The notes under the pieces: model-generated
Told to the model about the DNA's origin: nothing
Seen by the model: only the letters and a program-made list of their open reading frames with translations
Databases searched by the model: none
Position numbers and translations under genes: made by a program
Shown: positions 26,155-34,139 of the stretch, one piece after another
Numbering within the stretch: the stretch's first letter is position 1
Layout: every line of letters begins with the position of its first letter
Source of the DNA: Nostoc sp. 'Peltigera membranacea cyanobiont' N6
Lineage (GTDB): Bacteria; Cyanobacteriota; Cyanobacteriia; Cyanobacteriales; Nostocaceae
DNA: 64,000 bases
NCBI RefSeq assembly: GCF_002949735.1
Contig: NZ_CP026681.1
Location: forward strand, 2,728,001 to 2,792,000
Direction: 5' to 3'

Positions 26155-26604
26155 TTATCTCCGCGCAAATTGTTTAACTTCCTGATGTCCGGCAAAAGTC
26201 AGCCGTAGAGTTTGCACGCTCCCGTTGGTTTCTTCAGCGATTGCACATTCACCAAATTTTTCTTGTAACTCGGCAGCTTTGACACGAACCAAATGCTTAC
26301 CATAAGCCAGCATTAGTTTATTGCTGAAAAAGTCTTTGCCCAACTTCGGAACTGTCTCGTAGTTGTCATGTATCACATCGTACACGCCGCTTGACTGATT
26401 CCATTTGAACCCGATGTCTGCACGGGCTTTTATGGTGCGACCAGATACGATGATTTCAGCACTTTGTCCTTGAGAGCCACCGTAATATCCTTTTAGTGAT
26501 TGTGCTGTTTGGTGAACTTGCGGCGATAGGTTTAGATCCGTGAGAGCTTGCACCAAACACTCGTGATTGCTTAATTTGGTTTTGACTGTTGAGAAATGCG
26601 ACAT
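26155..26604 (-). CDS. ycf35: Ycf35 (DUF1257) family protein
   Basis: ATG 26604 gives MSHFSTVKTKLSNHECLVQA, the diagnostic Ycf35 start; a longer open frame to 26715 is not needed. The 149 residues also hold LKGYYGGSQGQSAEIIV, ADIGFKWN and the VYDVIHDNYE block, all expected for the family. The function is unknown. It is followed by DUF2997 and, two genes later, Ycf46. Confidence 0.85.
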   Translation of the reverse strand: MSHFSTVKTKLSNHECLVQALTDLNLSPQVHQTAQSLKGYYGGSQGQSAEIIVSGRTIKARADIGFKWNQSSGVYDVIHDNYETVPKLGKDFFSNKLMLAYGKHLVRVKAAELQEKFGECAIAEETNGSVQTLRLTFAGHQEVKQFARR

Positions 26605-26640
26605 AATGTTATTCCCTTTGTCATCTAGTTTGAAAAATAG

Positions 26641-26727
26641 TAAAAGTGCGATATCCTTTTGAAACGCGAATATTGCACTTTTAATACATCGATCAAGTCT
26701 TGAGCGAATGCACACTCGCTCAAGACT
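26641..26727. promoter_or_regulatory. Two hairpins in the leader of ycf35
   Basis: TAAAAGTGC/GCACTTTTA (26641-26649/26675-26683) is one stem. AGTCTTGAGCGA/TCGCTCAAGACT (26696-26707/26716-26727) is a perfect 12-bp stem beside the stop of the upstream gene, with a T-run on the plus side. Together they could end the upstream message and set ycf35 translation. Confidence 0.5.
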
Positions 26728-26732
26728 GTTTT

Positions 26733-27809
26733 TTACCGGAACTTAAACGACATCACGGTAGCTTTCGACAAACCCACATCGTCAGCCGCAAGTGATTGCA
26801 GATTGCGCTGTTCATCTAACAACTTGGTGCGGATAGAATCTATCTTTTGCTGCAAAAGACTTTGCGTATCTGAACCAAGATTCTTAGACTCAATCGCTGG
26901 ATCGTTAACGATAGAATCCAAGTGCGCCATCATCGCCTCCAAGCTACTGCCTGCCTCTGGTGAAGCGTTTGCCAATAGCACCTGAACCTTCATCAGATGG
27001 CGTTGCATTTTCTTCTTGAACTGTACGGGCTTCCGTCCTGGCTCCCAATCGGCTAGTTCAGAGAGAAGCTGCGCGGCGAGTTGTTCACCGCCAGCGATCG
27101 CTGATTCCCGTAGCCTTTGCTCCAGATTTTGGTCATACTGTTGGATAAATCGTGTAATCTGGTCAAGGCATTCGGCTTGCTGCTGGTTCAGTTGTTCGGA
27201 CAATGCCGGGATAATCACCGGACGACCAATGACGACCTGCAAATAGTCTTCGAGATCGGTCAGAGTCGGAAATGCTCTTAACAAGTTAGCTTTTACAGAT
27301 TCTTGCTTATCTTGTGCTAATTCCCAAGTGTTAAGTGAGAGGAACTGGTCAATTCGCTCTTGATAATCAAGAAGTCCTGCTTCGTAATCAGCTTTTAATT
27401 GATTGCGTAAACCAGGGGCGATATTATCTCTGATATTGATTAACTGATTCCACACAAGTGGAGCTAAATCAATTGGACAAACCCAATCACCAGTATCAGC
27501 AGACATCCACTCTTGAACTGAAGCAATCTCTTGACGCAATTGGGTAGCAGCTTCATCGAGCTTCTTAAATACTTTGATTCCGCGTAATCCGACTTCGGAA
27601 TTTGTCACTTTCACAAGGTCTGATTCGATTTCAGAAACTTCAGCTTTTAAGACATCGGCCCATTTAGGAGCAGCAGACTTTGTACTTTTCTTTAGCTGAA
27701 TGCGGAAGCGAATACGGGTTTTATTTAACTGCGAGAAATTGTGACGTTCAACTACTGCATCAGTTAGGAAATTTGCAGCAATAGGGTTGTCAATTGCTTG
27801 TACCATCAT
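26733..27809 (-). CDS. Helical protein upstream of ycf35 (358 aa), unknown family
   Basis: Start ATG 27809 follows a GAGGT-like ribosome binding site; a second ATG is the next codon. After a beta-rich N-terminal part (KTRIRFRIQLKKS) the protein is mainly helical, with long segments between residues 90 and 350. It has some likeness to DUF3150 proteins that accompany AAA+ ATPases in plasmids and phages, but I cannot confirm this. Its place upstream of Ycf35/Ycf46 suggests a common task. Confidence 0.6.
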   Translation of the reverse strand: MMVQAIDNPIAANFLTDAVVERHNFSQLNKTRIRFRIQLKKSTKSAAPKWADVLKAEVSEIESDLVKVTNSEVGLRGIKVFKKLDEAATQLRQEIASVQEWMSADTGDWVCPIDLAPLVWNQLINIRDNIAPGLRNQLKADYEAGLLDYQERIDQFLSLNTWELAQDKQESVKANLLRAFPTLTDLEDYLQVVIGRPVIIPALSEQLNQQQAECLDQITRFIQQYDQNLEQRLRESAIAGGEQLAAQLLSELADWEPGRKPVQFKKKMQRHLMKVQVLLANASPEAGSSLEAMMAHLDSIVNDPAIESKNLGSDTQSLLQQKIDSIRTKLLDEQRNLQSLAADDVGLSKATVMSFKFR

Positions 27810-27824
27810 TATTGACCTCAATCA

Positions 27825-27971
27825 TTATTTTTCACTTTCAATTAAGCGAAGCTTTCTTTGTGGTGATTTCTCAAGAGAGCGAATGTCTGTAGTAGCTCTA
27901 TAGATTACTTTTGTAGAGCTATTTTGTAACCTAATATGTCTTTTGATGACTGGTGGTTTATGTATGGACAT
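27825..27971 (-). CDS. Small basic protein (48 aa)
   Basis: It starts four bases after the stop of the 119-residue gene and ends 15 bases before the 26733-27809 start. It reads MSIHKPPVIKRHIRLQNSST and is rich in Arg and Lys. The position in an otherwise tight operon supports it as a real small gene. No family is recognised. Confidence 0.5.
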   Translation of the reverse strand: MSIHKPPVIKRHIRLQNSSTKVIYRATTDIRSLEKSPQRKLRLIESEK

Positions 27972-27974
27972 GGC

Positions 27975-28334
27975 TTAAAATAGCTGAAGTTGCTGTGAAT
28001 TTTCCTGTACCGCAGGCTTCTCATAAACCATGCCTTCGACTTCATAACACCGAGTCATAAGTTTGTTTCGATTTAGTCGAAAGCTGGCTTTTTTTCTTTG
28101 ATTTGGCAGAGGTAGAAATAGATATTGTGGATGTTGGATAGTACCTGCATCGCCCAAGTATCTACAATGTGTACCATTAATTTGATAAACTTTTGATGAG
28201 CTTAATAGGGTTGCGTCGTAAACTTTGATCAAATTTAATTCCATCTTATTAGCAGTGAAGTATGCCATAATTTGTTGTGGAATCGATTTTTCTCTACAGT
28301 CAGATTTAATCAGTTTGACTGGAGAGTTTTTCAC
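27975..28334 (-). CDS. Hypothetical basic protein (119 aa)
   Basis: It overlaps the end of the upstream gene by 29 bases. The interior has strand-like and basic segments (YLFLPLPNQRKKASFRLNRN). No family is recognised. It is the second gene of the cluster leading to ycf35. Confidence 0.55.
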   Translation of the reverse strand: MKNSPVKLIKSDCREKSIPQQIMAYFTANKMELNLIKVYDATLLSSSKVYQINGTHCRYLGDAGTIQHPQYLFLPLPNQRKKASFRLNRNKLMTRCYEVEGMVYEKPAVQENSQQLQLF

Positions 28335-28590
28335 GGATAATCTGATGAAGTTTTTCCTTTAATTCATCAGGCAGAGCCTTAAAATCAAACTCTTTAGAGT
28401 CCCAAACTTCATCCAGACTTGTAGACTCATCAATAATGTTTGCAATCAAACAAGATTCATCGTCGTAATTCCAATCATTTGCTAAAAGCCACGGCAGAAC
28501 TCCCTCAGATTGCAATAATTTCTCAATGTCGAACGAGTCAGAAAAATGCTGTAAGTTTTCGATATTGGGGTGAACGATTGTTGTTGTCAT
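28306..28590 (-). CDS. Acidic hypothetical protein, first gene of the cluster (94 aa)
   Basis: It is acidic (NWNYDDESCLIANIIDESTS), with a helical C-terminus. No domain is recognised. It is the promoter-proximal gene of the leftward Ycf35/Ycf46/WGR cluster. Confidence 0.55.
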   Translation of the reverse strand: MTTTIVHPNIENLQHFSDSFDIEKLLQSEGVLPWLLANDWNYDDESCLIANIIDESTSLDEVWDSKEFDFKALPDELKEKLHQIIREKLSSQTD

Positions 28591-28599
28591 TTCTTGTTA

Positions 28600-28740
28600 T
28601 TGGCAAACTAGTAGACAGCAAAAGAGGGGGAAAGGTTAAAGGGGAAAGGGAAAGGGATTCATGAATTAAATCATCCTTAGAAAAGCAAGATTTTTACCTT
28701 TACCCCTTTCCCTTTACCCATTGCCCTTCTTCATTAGCTG
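28600..28740. repeat. G/A-rich and C/T-rich facing tracts
   Basis: GGGGAAAGGGAAAGGG-type sequence at about 28636-28658 faces a complementary CCCTTTCCCTTTACCC tract at about 28703-28720. The two arms can pair into a long stem. The same type of tract occurs at 1290, 1494, 19527 and 39940. Confidence 0.5.
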
Positions 28741-28796
28741 TAGACAAGGCTTAAGCAACTTCTAATTACAGTTGCCCAAACCCTGTTTACAACAAG

Positions 28797-29351
28797 TTAG
28801 AACACCATTTCTGCCGCAGCTTTTGTTACAGCTAAAGCCTGTTTACTGACCTCTCGCCACTCTGTTTGCTCGTTGTAAGATGCCATCACTAATTCCGACC
28901 CAACCCACACCCGACAGAACAATACATTTTCATCTGTCGTCCCTGGAGTAGGCTGTAGTGTGATGGGAGAATACAATTGTTCTGGGGTCAAAGTTGCGAT
29001 CGCCGCAAGTATGCACTTTGAAAAATGCGTGTCGTAGCCTGATTCTAAGATATATGTCCGGTCTGCTTGAATAGTTATTAGCAACTTGCAGGTTTCTTTT
29101 TTGCGGCGTTCTGTATTCTCAAACCGCAGTTCTTTAAGATATCCAGTTAAGGCAGTCTGAGGGACATCACTTGGTTCACCATTGAGTGTGTACCACAATC
29201 CTCCGTGCTGACGATTGCAGTAGATTTTACAATTGCCAGCTTCAGAGTGCAATCCTAGTTTTGGTTTATTGATTGCTGCGACTAACTGCTTGAGCAATTC
29301 TTCCTGGCGCATCAAAGCAGCAAGTAGTTCAGCATTTTCTTGAGGGTTCAT
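28797..29351 (-). CDS. Hypothetical protein (184 aa)
   Basis: The N-terminal helix MNPQENAELLAALMRQEELL is followed by a mainly beta region (GNCKIYCNRQHGGLWYTLNG, KETCKLLITIQADRTYIL). No family is recognised. Its first 33 codons and upstream sequence are duplicated at 29965-30190, where the rest of the gene is missing. Confidence 0.6.
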   Translation of the reverse strand: MNPQENAELLAALMRQEELLKQLVAAINKPKLGLHSEAGNCKIYCNRQHGGLWYTLNGEPSDVPQTALTGYLKELRFENTERRKKETCKLLITIQADRTYILESGYDTHFSKCILAAIATLTPEQLYSPITLQPTPGTTDENVLFCRVWVGSELVMASYNEQTEWREVSKQALAVTKAAAEMVF

Positions 29352-29422
29352 TGTTCAATACCAATACATTTCACTTTCACATTGGCGCAGCCGTTAAGTT
29401 CTAATATGTGGAGGGTAGAGCA

Positions 29423-29455
29423 ATAAAACAGCGCTTCTGTGAAAACAAAAGCGCC
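29423..29455 (-). terminator. Hairpin downstream of the 71-aa gene
   Basis: GCGCTT and AAGCGC with a 12-base loop are followed on the minus strand by GTTTTATTG. A similar hairpin occurs at 30150-30183 as part of the same duplication. Each ends a leftward gene. Confidence 0.45.
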
Positions 29456-29473
29456 TTAATCATAGGTTAATAA

Positions 29474-29557
29474 TTAGTTTTTATTGCCTTTCTTGCCCGT
29501 TAATTTGCTTGAGTAGTTCTGCTTCAAACCATCTGGACAAGGAATTCCAGGTGTCAT
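29474..29557 (-). CDS. Tiny ORF (27 aa)
   Basis: It reads MTPGIPCPDGLKQNYSSKLT plus seven residues, in the gap after the 71-residue gene. Composition is plausible, but the length is too small for a firm call. Confidence 0.25.
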   Translation of the reverse strand: MTPGIPCPDGLKQNYSSKLTGKKGNKN

Positions 29558-29578
29558 ATTTGACTCACATTTTATCGC

Positions 29579-29794
29579 CTACTCAATCTCGCCATTTTTT
29601 CTCATATCTCTAGTAATTAATTCAGCAACAATCGCTAATCGTTGCTGCTTAAGTTTCTGAATTTCTCCGCCACCCATAGATTCGCGCTTTTTAATAAGTT
29701 TAGGATCATATCTCGAACGCCAGATAGATTCAAGCTCCTCATCTGTGTTTCCATGAAAACAGTTATCTTCTTTATTGAATCCGATGTGTAACAT
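29579..29794 (-). CDS. Hypothetical protein (71 aa)
   Basis: It reads MLHIGFNKEDNCFHGNTDEE and has a basic, Lys/Arg-rich second half. No domain is recognised. Confidence 0.5.
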   Translation of the reverse strand: MLHIGFNKEDNCFHGNTDEELESIWRSRYDPKLIKKRESMGGGEIQKLKQQRLAIVAELITRDMRKNGEIE

Positions 29795-29808
29795 ATCCCT
29801 TTACAACT

Positions 29809-29935
29809 TTATTCTTGCAAATGTTTCTTGAGAATTAGCCAAATGGCATTCTTTTTCTCTGTTTCTTTGAGAGTTGGGTTATTTACAGCTTTTACTACTT
29901 CAGGTGAGTAATTAATTGGTAGGGTAAAGCTTTAG
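29809..29935 (-). pseudogene. 3' remnant of a small gene
   Basis: The frame ending at TAA 29809-29811 reads LPINYSPEVVKAVNNPTLKE and then a helical end, with no start codon after the preceding TAA. The sequence looks coding. It is joined to the truncated MNPQE-like start at 29965-30072, so the two remnants meet near 29940. Confidence 0.45.
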
Positions 29936-29964
29936 TTGGGGTTGTTTTGTCGTTGCGGTCTTCA

Positions 29965-30072
29965 GCGAGAATGACTGACGAGGAGAGCGTGAATCGAAGC
30001 AACCAAGTGTTTAAGTAGTTCCTCTTGGCGCATCAAAGCAGCAAGTAAATCCGATGTTTCTTGAGGGTTCAT
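29965..30072 (-). pseudogene. Truncated duplicate of the 28797-29351 gene
   Basis: ATG 30072 begins MNPQETSDLLAALMRQEELL, nearly identical to the N-terminus of the 184-residue protein. It stops after about 35 codons with an unrelated end. The upstream sequence through 30190, including the hairpin, also matches the upstream sequence of the intact gene. Confidence 0.7.
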
Positions 30073-30208
30073 TTGTTTGTACCAAAAGCATTTTCACTTT
30101 TGCATTGGCGTAGCCGTTTGATTGTGATATATGAAGCGTAGAGCCAATAAAACAGCGCTCTTGATTTCACAAAAGCGCTTTTTATTACTAATTATTTGTA
30201 GTTACAGG

Positions 30209-31117
30209 TTATTCGTGTGAATTAAATCTTGCTAACAACTCTTCACGAGATAAACTAGACAATTCCAGTAAAAATCTTGCAAAGTCATCTGGTGCTAACT
30301 GCAACAAATTATCGACCACTCTTGAGAGTTCTTCATCCACAGAACCAAACCGAAATCTCAACAAGTTTTCTACAACCTGACGGCGTTCTTGCTCCACCCC
30401 CTCCTGTACCGCTTGCGCTCTTGCTTCTTGATAAGCTTCTGTTAAATTCATAATTAACTCCTGGTCATCTTCAGTTAAATCTGTTTGTGTCATTACACTG
30501 ATACGCCACCTGTAAACCATTTCAAGAACATTACGGCGAACAAGATTCTCTGGTGGAAGGGCAACCAGTTCACTTACTGCTTGCTGTTGTACTGTCCCTC
30601 GTCCCAAAAGCCTGAACCAGAGCGTTTCAGGAGTTACTGGTAACTCGTTAATTGCTAGTATCGCCCCTCTAAAACATTTTTGAAAAAAGTAAACTCCAGT
30701 CATCCACTTTTCTAAGTCTAGCTTAACCTCTAAATCTGCTAACAGAGAGGCTGAAGCGCTAGGTGTCAAAATTCACAAACGAGCTAAATCATCCTCGCTA
30801 ATGGTAGTTTCTTCTCTTTTGGCTTTGCGCTGAGAATCCGCAATCACAGTGAACAACTTCATGAAACAGTTACGTACTTCCGTCCTGCTGGGCTGATTCC
30901 GAAATGGTTCCAGTAGCGTTGTATTGAGTAGAGCAATTCTTCCCAGCAATCCTAGATTTTCCGCTTGGGCTTGTGGGGAAGGTAAAAATAATACATCTAC
31001 AAATCTTGTTGCATCTGTTACTTCCCTGTTAATTTTCACTTCACCCAAAGGAGCCAGTAGCTCTTCTAAAAATTCCTTGGCAAATTTGTCGTGAGGTTGG
31101 TGAGGTTGTTGGGTCAT
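30209..31117 (-). pseudogene. Rpn-family nuclease gene with an in-frame TGA
   Basis: The first 114 codons (MTQQPHQPHDKFAKEFLEEL onward) end at TGA 30773-30775. The same frame continues with ILTPSASASLLADL and a full C-terminal part to 30209 (LLRFRFGSVDEELSRVV near the end). Family members usually have Trp in this position (RLWILTP), so one base change, TGG to TGA, explains the break. The repaired length would be 302 residues. Rpn proteins are nucleases with mobile-DNA links. An intact relative lies at 4354. Confidence 0.8.
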
Positions 31118-31197
31118 TTTGTCCCTGGCGAACTGTGTTTTATTTTACAAGGGTTGAGAAAAGCTTGTGTGGTGGGTATGAGAACCCACCATCTCAC

Positions 31198-31992
31198 TTA
31201 CGCCGCTATCAACTCCCGATGAACTTGCGGCAGTTCAATCGGAGCAGTTGCCCTAGATAGCACCTCTACAGCCTCTTTTACGCTCCAATACTTCATGCCA
31301 TTGCTACACTGCCAATAGTAAGTCTTGGGGTCATTTTCCCATAACTCATCAACATTTCTGACCTTGAAGACAATTCCCAAGAACTCACCGTACAGATATA
31401 CATTGTGAGCCGTCTGGAGGTCAGTGCGTCCTACATAAGTCAGTCGGTAGTTGTTTACTGGCGTACACAAGTCTTCTGCACGAGTCCCGCGATATCCACA
31501 GTTACCGCACCCATGACCTTCGCAGTCTGGACAGATGGCAGCAGGCATATTCCACTTCGGCAGGGTGAAGTCCCATTCAGATGGTGGGGTTAATATTCGA
31601 GTCTTATGAGAGATATAACAACCAGCGTGACCGATTACTTTATCAGAATGGTATTGGACGCTCAACGATAGCCAATCACAATCACCCAACAAGCCAATTT
31701 TCTCAGCAGCTTGTTTCAATTCCTCATCTTCTTCGTGATTGCACTTTACTGGAGCAGAAAGACTCGCTTTTACCTCTGCAACAGCGCGTTTGAATGATTG
31801 TTTATGGTATCGAGCATAACCGTGGATCATTTTCACCCACACAATATCATCATTGTTGATCCAGATAGTCACTACATCTTCGGGCTTGCACTCTTTTGAA
31901 TAGTCCGACTGATTCACGATGGTTGCAATGATTTGGCGATCCTGTGTGGTCAACGGATCTTTTGTTGGCGTAGGGGCTGAAACTTGTGTCAT
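31198..31992 (-). CDS. Zinc-finger-containing hypothetical protein (about 265 aa)
   Basis: The start is taken at MTQVSAPTPT (ATG 31992, with another ATG directly upstream); the longer frame to 32043 is less likely. A DnaJ-like zinc-finger motif, CPDCEGHGCGNCGYRG, lies near the middle. The N-terminal half is helical with ITxWINNDDIVWVKMIHGY-like strands. No family is recognised. It stands alone. Confidence 0.6.
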   Translation of the reverse strand: MTQVSAPTPTKDPLTTQDRQIIATIVNQSDYSKECKPEDVVTIWINNDDIVWVKMIHGYARYHKQSFKRAVAEVKASLSAPVKCNHEEDEELKQAAEKIGLLGDCDWLSLSVQYHSDKVIGHAGCYISHKTRILTPPSEWDFTLPKWNMPAAICPDCEGHGCGNCGYRGTRAEDLCTPVNNYRLTYVGRTDLQTAHNVYLYGEFLGIVFKVRNVDELWENDPKTYYWQCSNGMKYWSVKEAVEVLSRATAPIELPQVHRELIAA

Positions 31993-32179
31993 CATTATAA
32001 ATTGCCTCTTCTTTAGTAGGTAGGGGCATAGGGGCGATCGCAAGTTTTCCAGGCCAGCGATCGTCCTATTTTTATTGGTCAGTTTGTTGTGCTTTTAGCA
32101 CAACACTCTCAATCTAGATTTGGCGAAGCCTTATAGAACCCATTTGGGATCTTGGAAGAACGGGTAAAATGAGAAATAA

Positions 32180-32325
32180 ATGCCGTACTCCAGCAGCTTA
32201 AGCGACGCATAGTGGGCAATCATTGAACCACTATTGCCGCAGAAAAAGCAAGCCAGACCACCAAAGTGGACAAAGCGACAAATCTTAGATGGTATCTTGT
32301 ATCAACCTCAATGCAGAAATACGTC
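32180..32325 (+). pseudogene. IS5-family transposase N-terminal remnant
   Basis: The frame reads MPYSSSLSDA, TAG, then WAIIEPLLPQKKQARPPKWT and KRQILDGILYQ, the N-terminal helix-turn-helix region of IS5-group transposases. The DDE catalytic part is absent. Confidence 0.7.
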
Positions 32326-32403
32326 CTGAGAGTTTTGCGATCGCCCATAGCGCTCTTGTAAAATCATTTTCAATTGTTGAGAATTCGCAAGAGAAAAAAG
32401 TTT

Positions 32404-32748
32404 ATGGCACATATGTCCGGTCAAGACCCCTCGGAAATCACAATGGCAACGGTTGATGAAGAACGAAAAGGCGCAACTTTCAGAGGTACGGTCATCCTTG
32501 GGATAGATCCTGATGCTGGGGAAGTCGTTTTCTTTAGAGACTTTTTAATTGAAGATTATAAAGGCGAACTTACCGCAAATCTTGCAACAGATGGCGATAT
32601 AACGAAAAGCATTGATTTAGGCGAACTCGATCATAAAAGCCCCAGTTTTAGGCTGCCAATTCCGATGGGAACGGATACATTACCCTACAATACAGTCGTG
32701 TTGAGCGACAAAAAAAGCAAGAAAAAAATCCTGACGATCAATCTATAA
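32404..32748 (+). CDS. Passenger protein of the IS-like element (114 aa)
   Basis: Start ATG 32404 gives MAHMSGQDPSEITMATVDEE; an upstream in-frame ATG at 32374 would add ten basic residues. The protein has a beta-rich pattern (ATFRGTVILGIDPDAGEVVF) and a Lys-rich end. No family is recognised. It lies wholly between the inverted repeats at 32132 and 32817, so it may have been captured as cargo. Confidence 0.55.
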   Translation: MAHMSGQDPSEITMATVDEERKGATFRGTVILGIDPDAGEVVFFRDFLIEDYKGELTANLATDGDITKSIDLGELDHKSPSFRLPIPMGTDTLPYNTVVLSDKKSKKKILTINL

Positions 32749-32943
32749 AATTTGTAACTTAGCTCGTAGTTCAGCCAAATTCGATTGCCCTCCTATAGAT
32801 ATCAAATGGGTTCTATAAAAGTGTTCAAGGGTAAAGCGTATTAACTGATGTCAGAACACCAGACAGCACAAAGCTGTAGAGAAGATATTGGGATATTACC
32901 GTGTCCTCTGTACAGCCATGTGATAAAAATTGATTGAAAAGGC

Positions 32944-32979
32944 AAGGCGATTGCATACTACTGAGTACGCAATCGCCTT
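32944..32979 (-). terminator. 11-bp hairpin
   Basis: AAGGCGATTGC and GCAATCGCCTT form a perfect 11-bp stem with a 14-base loop. It lies downstream of the small remnant at 33002 and probably ends leftward transcription from the XRE gene. Confidence 0.5.
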
Positions 32980-33001
32980 AATTCTGGAAAGATTGAAGTT
33001 T

Positions 33002-33180
33002 TTACAACCAGTTTTCAGACTTAGTTTGGTCATCGGAATCATCTCCGGTGGCTTGAGCAATACAAGTTTTTGGCTTCCGGCTGCTAGTCCCGGTGGCGGC
33101 TGGTTATTGTGGTTTCGTATCGTTAACTCGATTTGTAAGGGTTGAATTTTGAGCGCTTCTTTGTTTTTCAAAAGAGGCAC
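33002..33180 (-). pseudogene. Small gene with probable frameshift, downstream of the XRE gene
   Basis: From GTG 33180 the frame reads MPLLKNKEALKIQPLQIELT and RNHNNQPPPG. A second frame gives a natural end, SSRKPKTCIAQATGDDSDDQ, to a stop at 33002-33004, just before a terminator. A one-base shift near 33060-33075 would join them. The call is tentative. Confidence 0.35.
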
Positions 33181-33211
33181 CGCGCTCGTCTCCTCTCTTA
33201 TGATTACTATA

Positions 33212-33263
33212 CTACTACGCTCACCAGTAATTGTCAAGTATTTATTACTGGTGAGCGTAGTAG
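33212..33263. promoter_or_regulatory. Perfect 20-bp inverted repeat, possible operator or terminator
   Basis: CTACTACGCTCACCAGTAAT (33212-33231) and its exact complement (33244-33263) are separated by 12 bases. A related sequence, ACTGGCGAGCGCAGT, spans the start codon of the XRE gene near 33586-33600. The repeat lies directly behind that gene. It may be a binding site for the XRE protein or a strong terminator. Confidence 0.5.
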
Positions 33264-33272
33264 ATAATTCTC

Positions 33273-33605
33273 TCAGCTGTTGTAATCTATGTTCCAAATA
33301 AGTGAAGTGATATCCCCATCTAAAGCAGCACAAAGTTTCTCTAGAATTTCTGTACTAACAGTCATCTGAGTTGGTTTTTTTGGTTTGTTAATAAAGACGT
33401 GAGGAGTCTCTAGCTGCTGAATATAAGCCACAGAAACTCCCACAGCATCAGATAGCTTTTGTCTACTATATCCAGCTTTCTCTCTAAGCTCTCTGAGTTT
33501 TTGGGCATTTTCTTCATTCCACCTAAACGCAGCGATGGGTGTTACATCTACTGTGATATTCATTTTTACTTTAATTTTATTTTCACTGCGCTCGCCAGTT
33601 GACAT
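33273..33605 (-). CDS. XRE-type helix-turn-helix regulator (110 aa)
   Basis: Residues 30-60 contain AQKLRELREKAGYSRQKLSD followed by VGVSVAYIQQLE, a standard Cro/C1-type helix-turn-helix. The C-terminus ILEKLCAALDGDITSLIW is typical. MNITVD at 33551 is an alternative start. Sequences related to the 20-bp palindrome downstream overlap its start, which suggests autoregulation. Confidence 0.8.
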   Translation of the reverse strand: MSTGERSENKIKVKMNITVDVTPIAAFRWNEENAQKLRELREKAGYSRQKLSDAVGVSVAYIQQLETPHVFINKPKKPTQMTVSTEILEKLCAALDGDITSLIWNIDYNS

Positions 33606-33841
33606 GATAATATTATTAATATACTGGTGTCAACCATAAGGCTACACCAAGCAAAGGTGAAAGCGATCGCTTGCCCATTAGCAATGCGATTATTTCAGCC
33701 TGCGTCAACTGGAGAAACACAACACCTGTTCAAAGACTCTTACGGTTAATTTCCTCATGCTAAAATTGCCACATAAACTTGAACGCTTCAATAGAGCTTT
33801 TTCGTCATAAATACGCTGTTAGGGTCATCAATGTATTCAGC

Positions 33842-33867
33842 TAATTATTTACGCCCACTTACTTATA
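33842..33867. repeat. Solo end of MITE-like family B
   Basis: About 25 bases are identical in inverse orientation to the left end of the element at 43176-43320 (core TAAGTAAGTGGGCGTAAAT). Only one end is present. It adjoins the pseudogene that stops at 33881. Confidence 0.5.
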
Positions 33868-33880
33868 TAATTTACTTCTA

Positions 33881-34089
33881 TTAAAAACTGCTCCAGCTTT
33901 CGTCTAAGGCAGTTTCATATTGTACGGTAGAAGTCAGATTCACAACTGCACTCAATGGTGAATTGTCAGAGGTGTTTGGTTCATCTTGGCTAGGACTGTA
34001 AACCAATGGTTGCTTTGACGAGCCACAATCAAAAAGGTGATTGGCAACCTTTAGTTCGCGTAGTGTTAGCCTGCAATTATGATTTTCAG
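33881..34089 (-). pseudogene. 5'-truncated gene fragment of unknown family
   Basis: Open between a TGA near 34090 and TAA at 33881-33883, the frame reads CRLTLRELKVANHLFDCGSS and KQPLVYSPSQDEPNTSDNSP, ending in ETALDESWSSF. Composition and length argue for a real C-terminal part of a lost protein. No start codon is present. I do not recognise the family. Confidence 0.45.
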
Positions 34090-34139
34090 TTCAACTGGTA
34101 TAGACTGCCATAATTGACAATGGAGTTGTGTCGATTTTT

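Larger units (their letters stand above)
32132..32817 (+). mobile_element. Degenerate IS5-like element carrying a passenger gene
   Basis: TATAGAACCCATTTG (32132-32146) and its exact complement (32803-32817) bound 686 bp. Inside the left end, from 32180, is an IS5-type transposase start (MPYSSSLSDA, stop, WAIIEPLLPQKKQ) that runs to about 32308 with an in-frame TAG and no catalytic region. The right half holds the intact gene at 32404-32748 instead of the rest of the transposase. It may move only with a transposase supplied in trans. Confidence 0.65.

Noticed and set aside
32896..33333. Open frame of 145 codons on the minus strand
   Set aside because: Its first part overlaps the XRE gene and reads through the 20-bp palindrome. 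Only the part from 33180 looks coding, and this is listed as a small broken gene.
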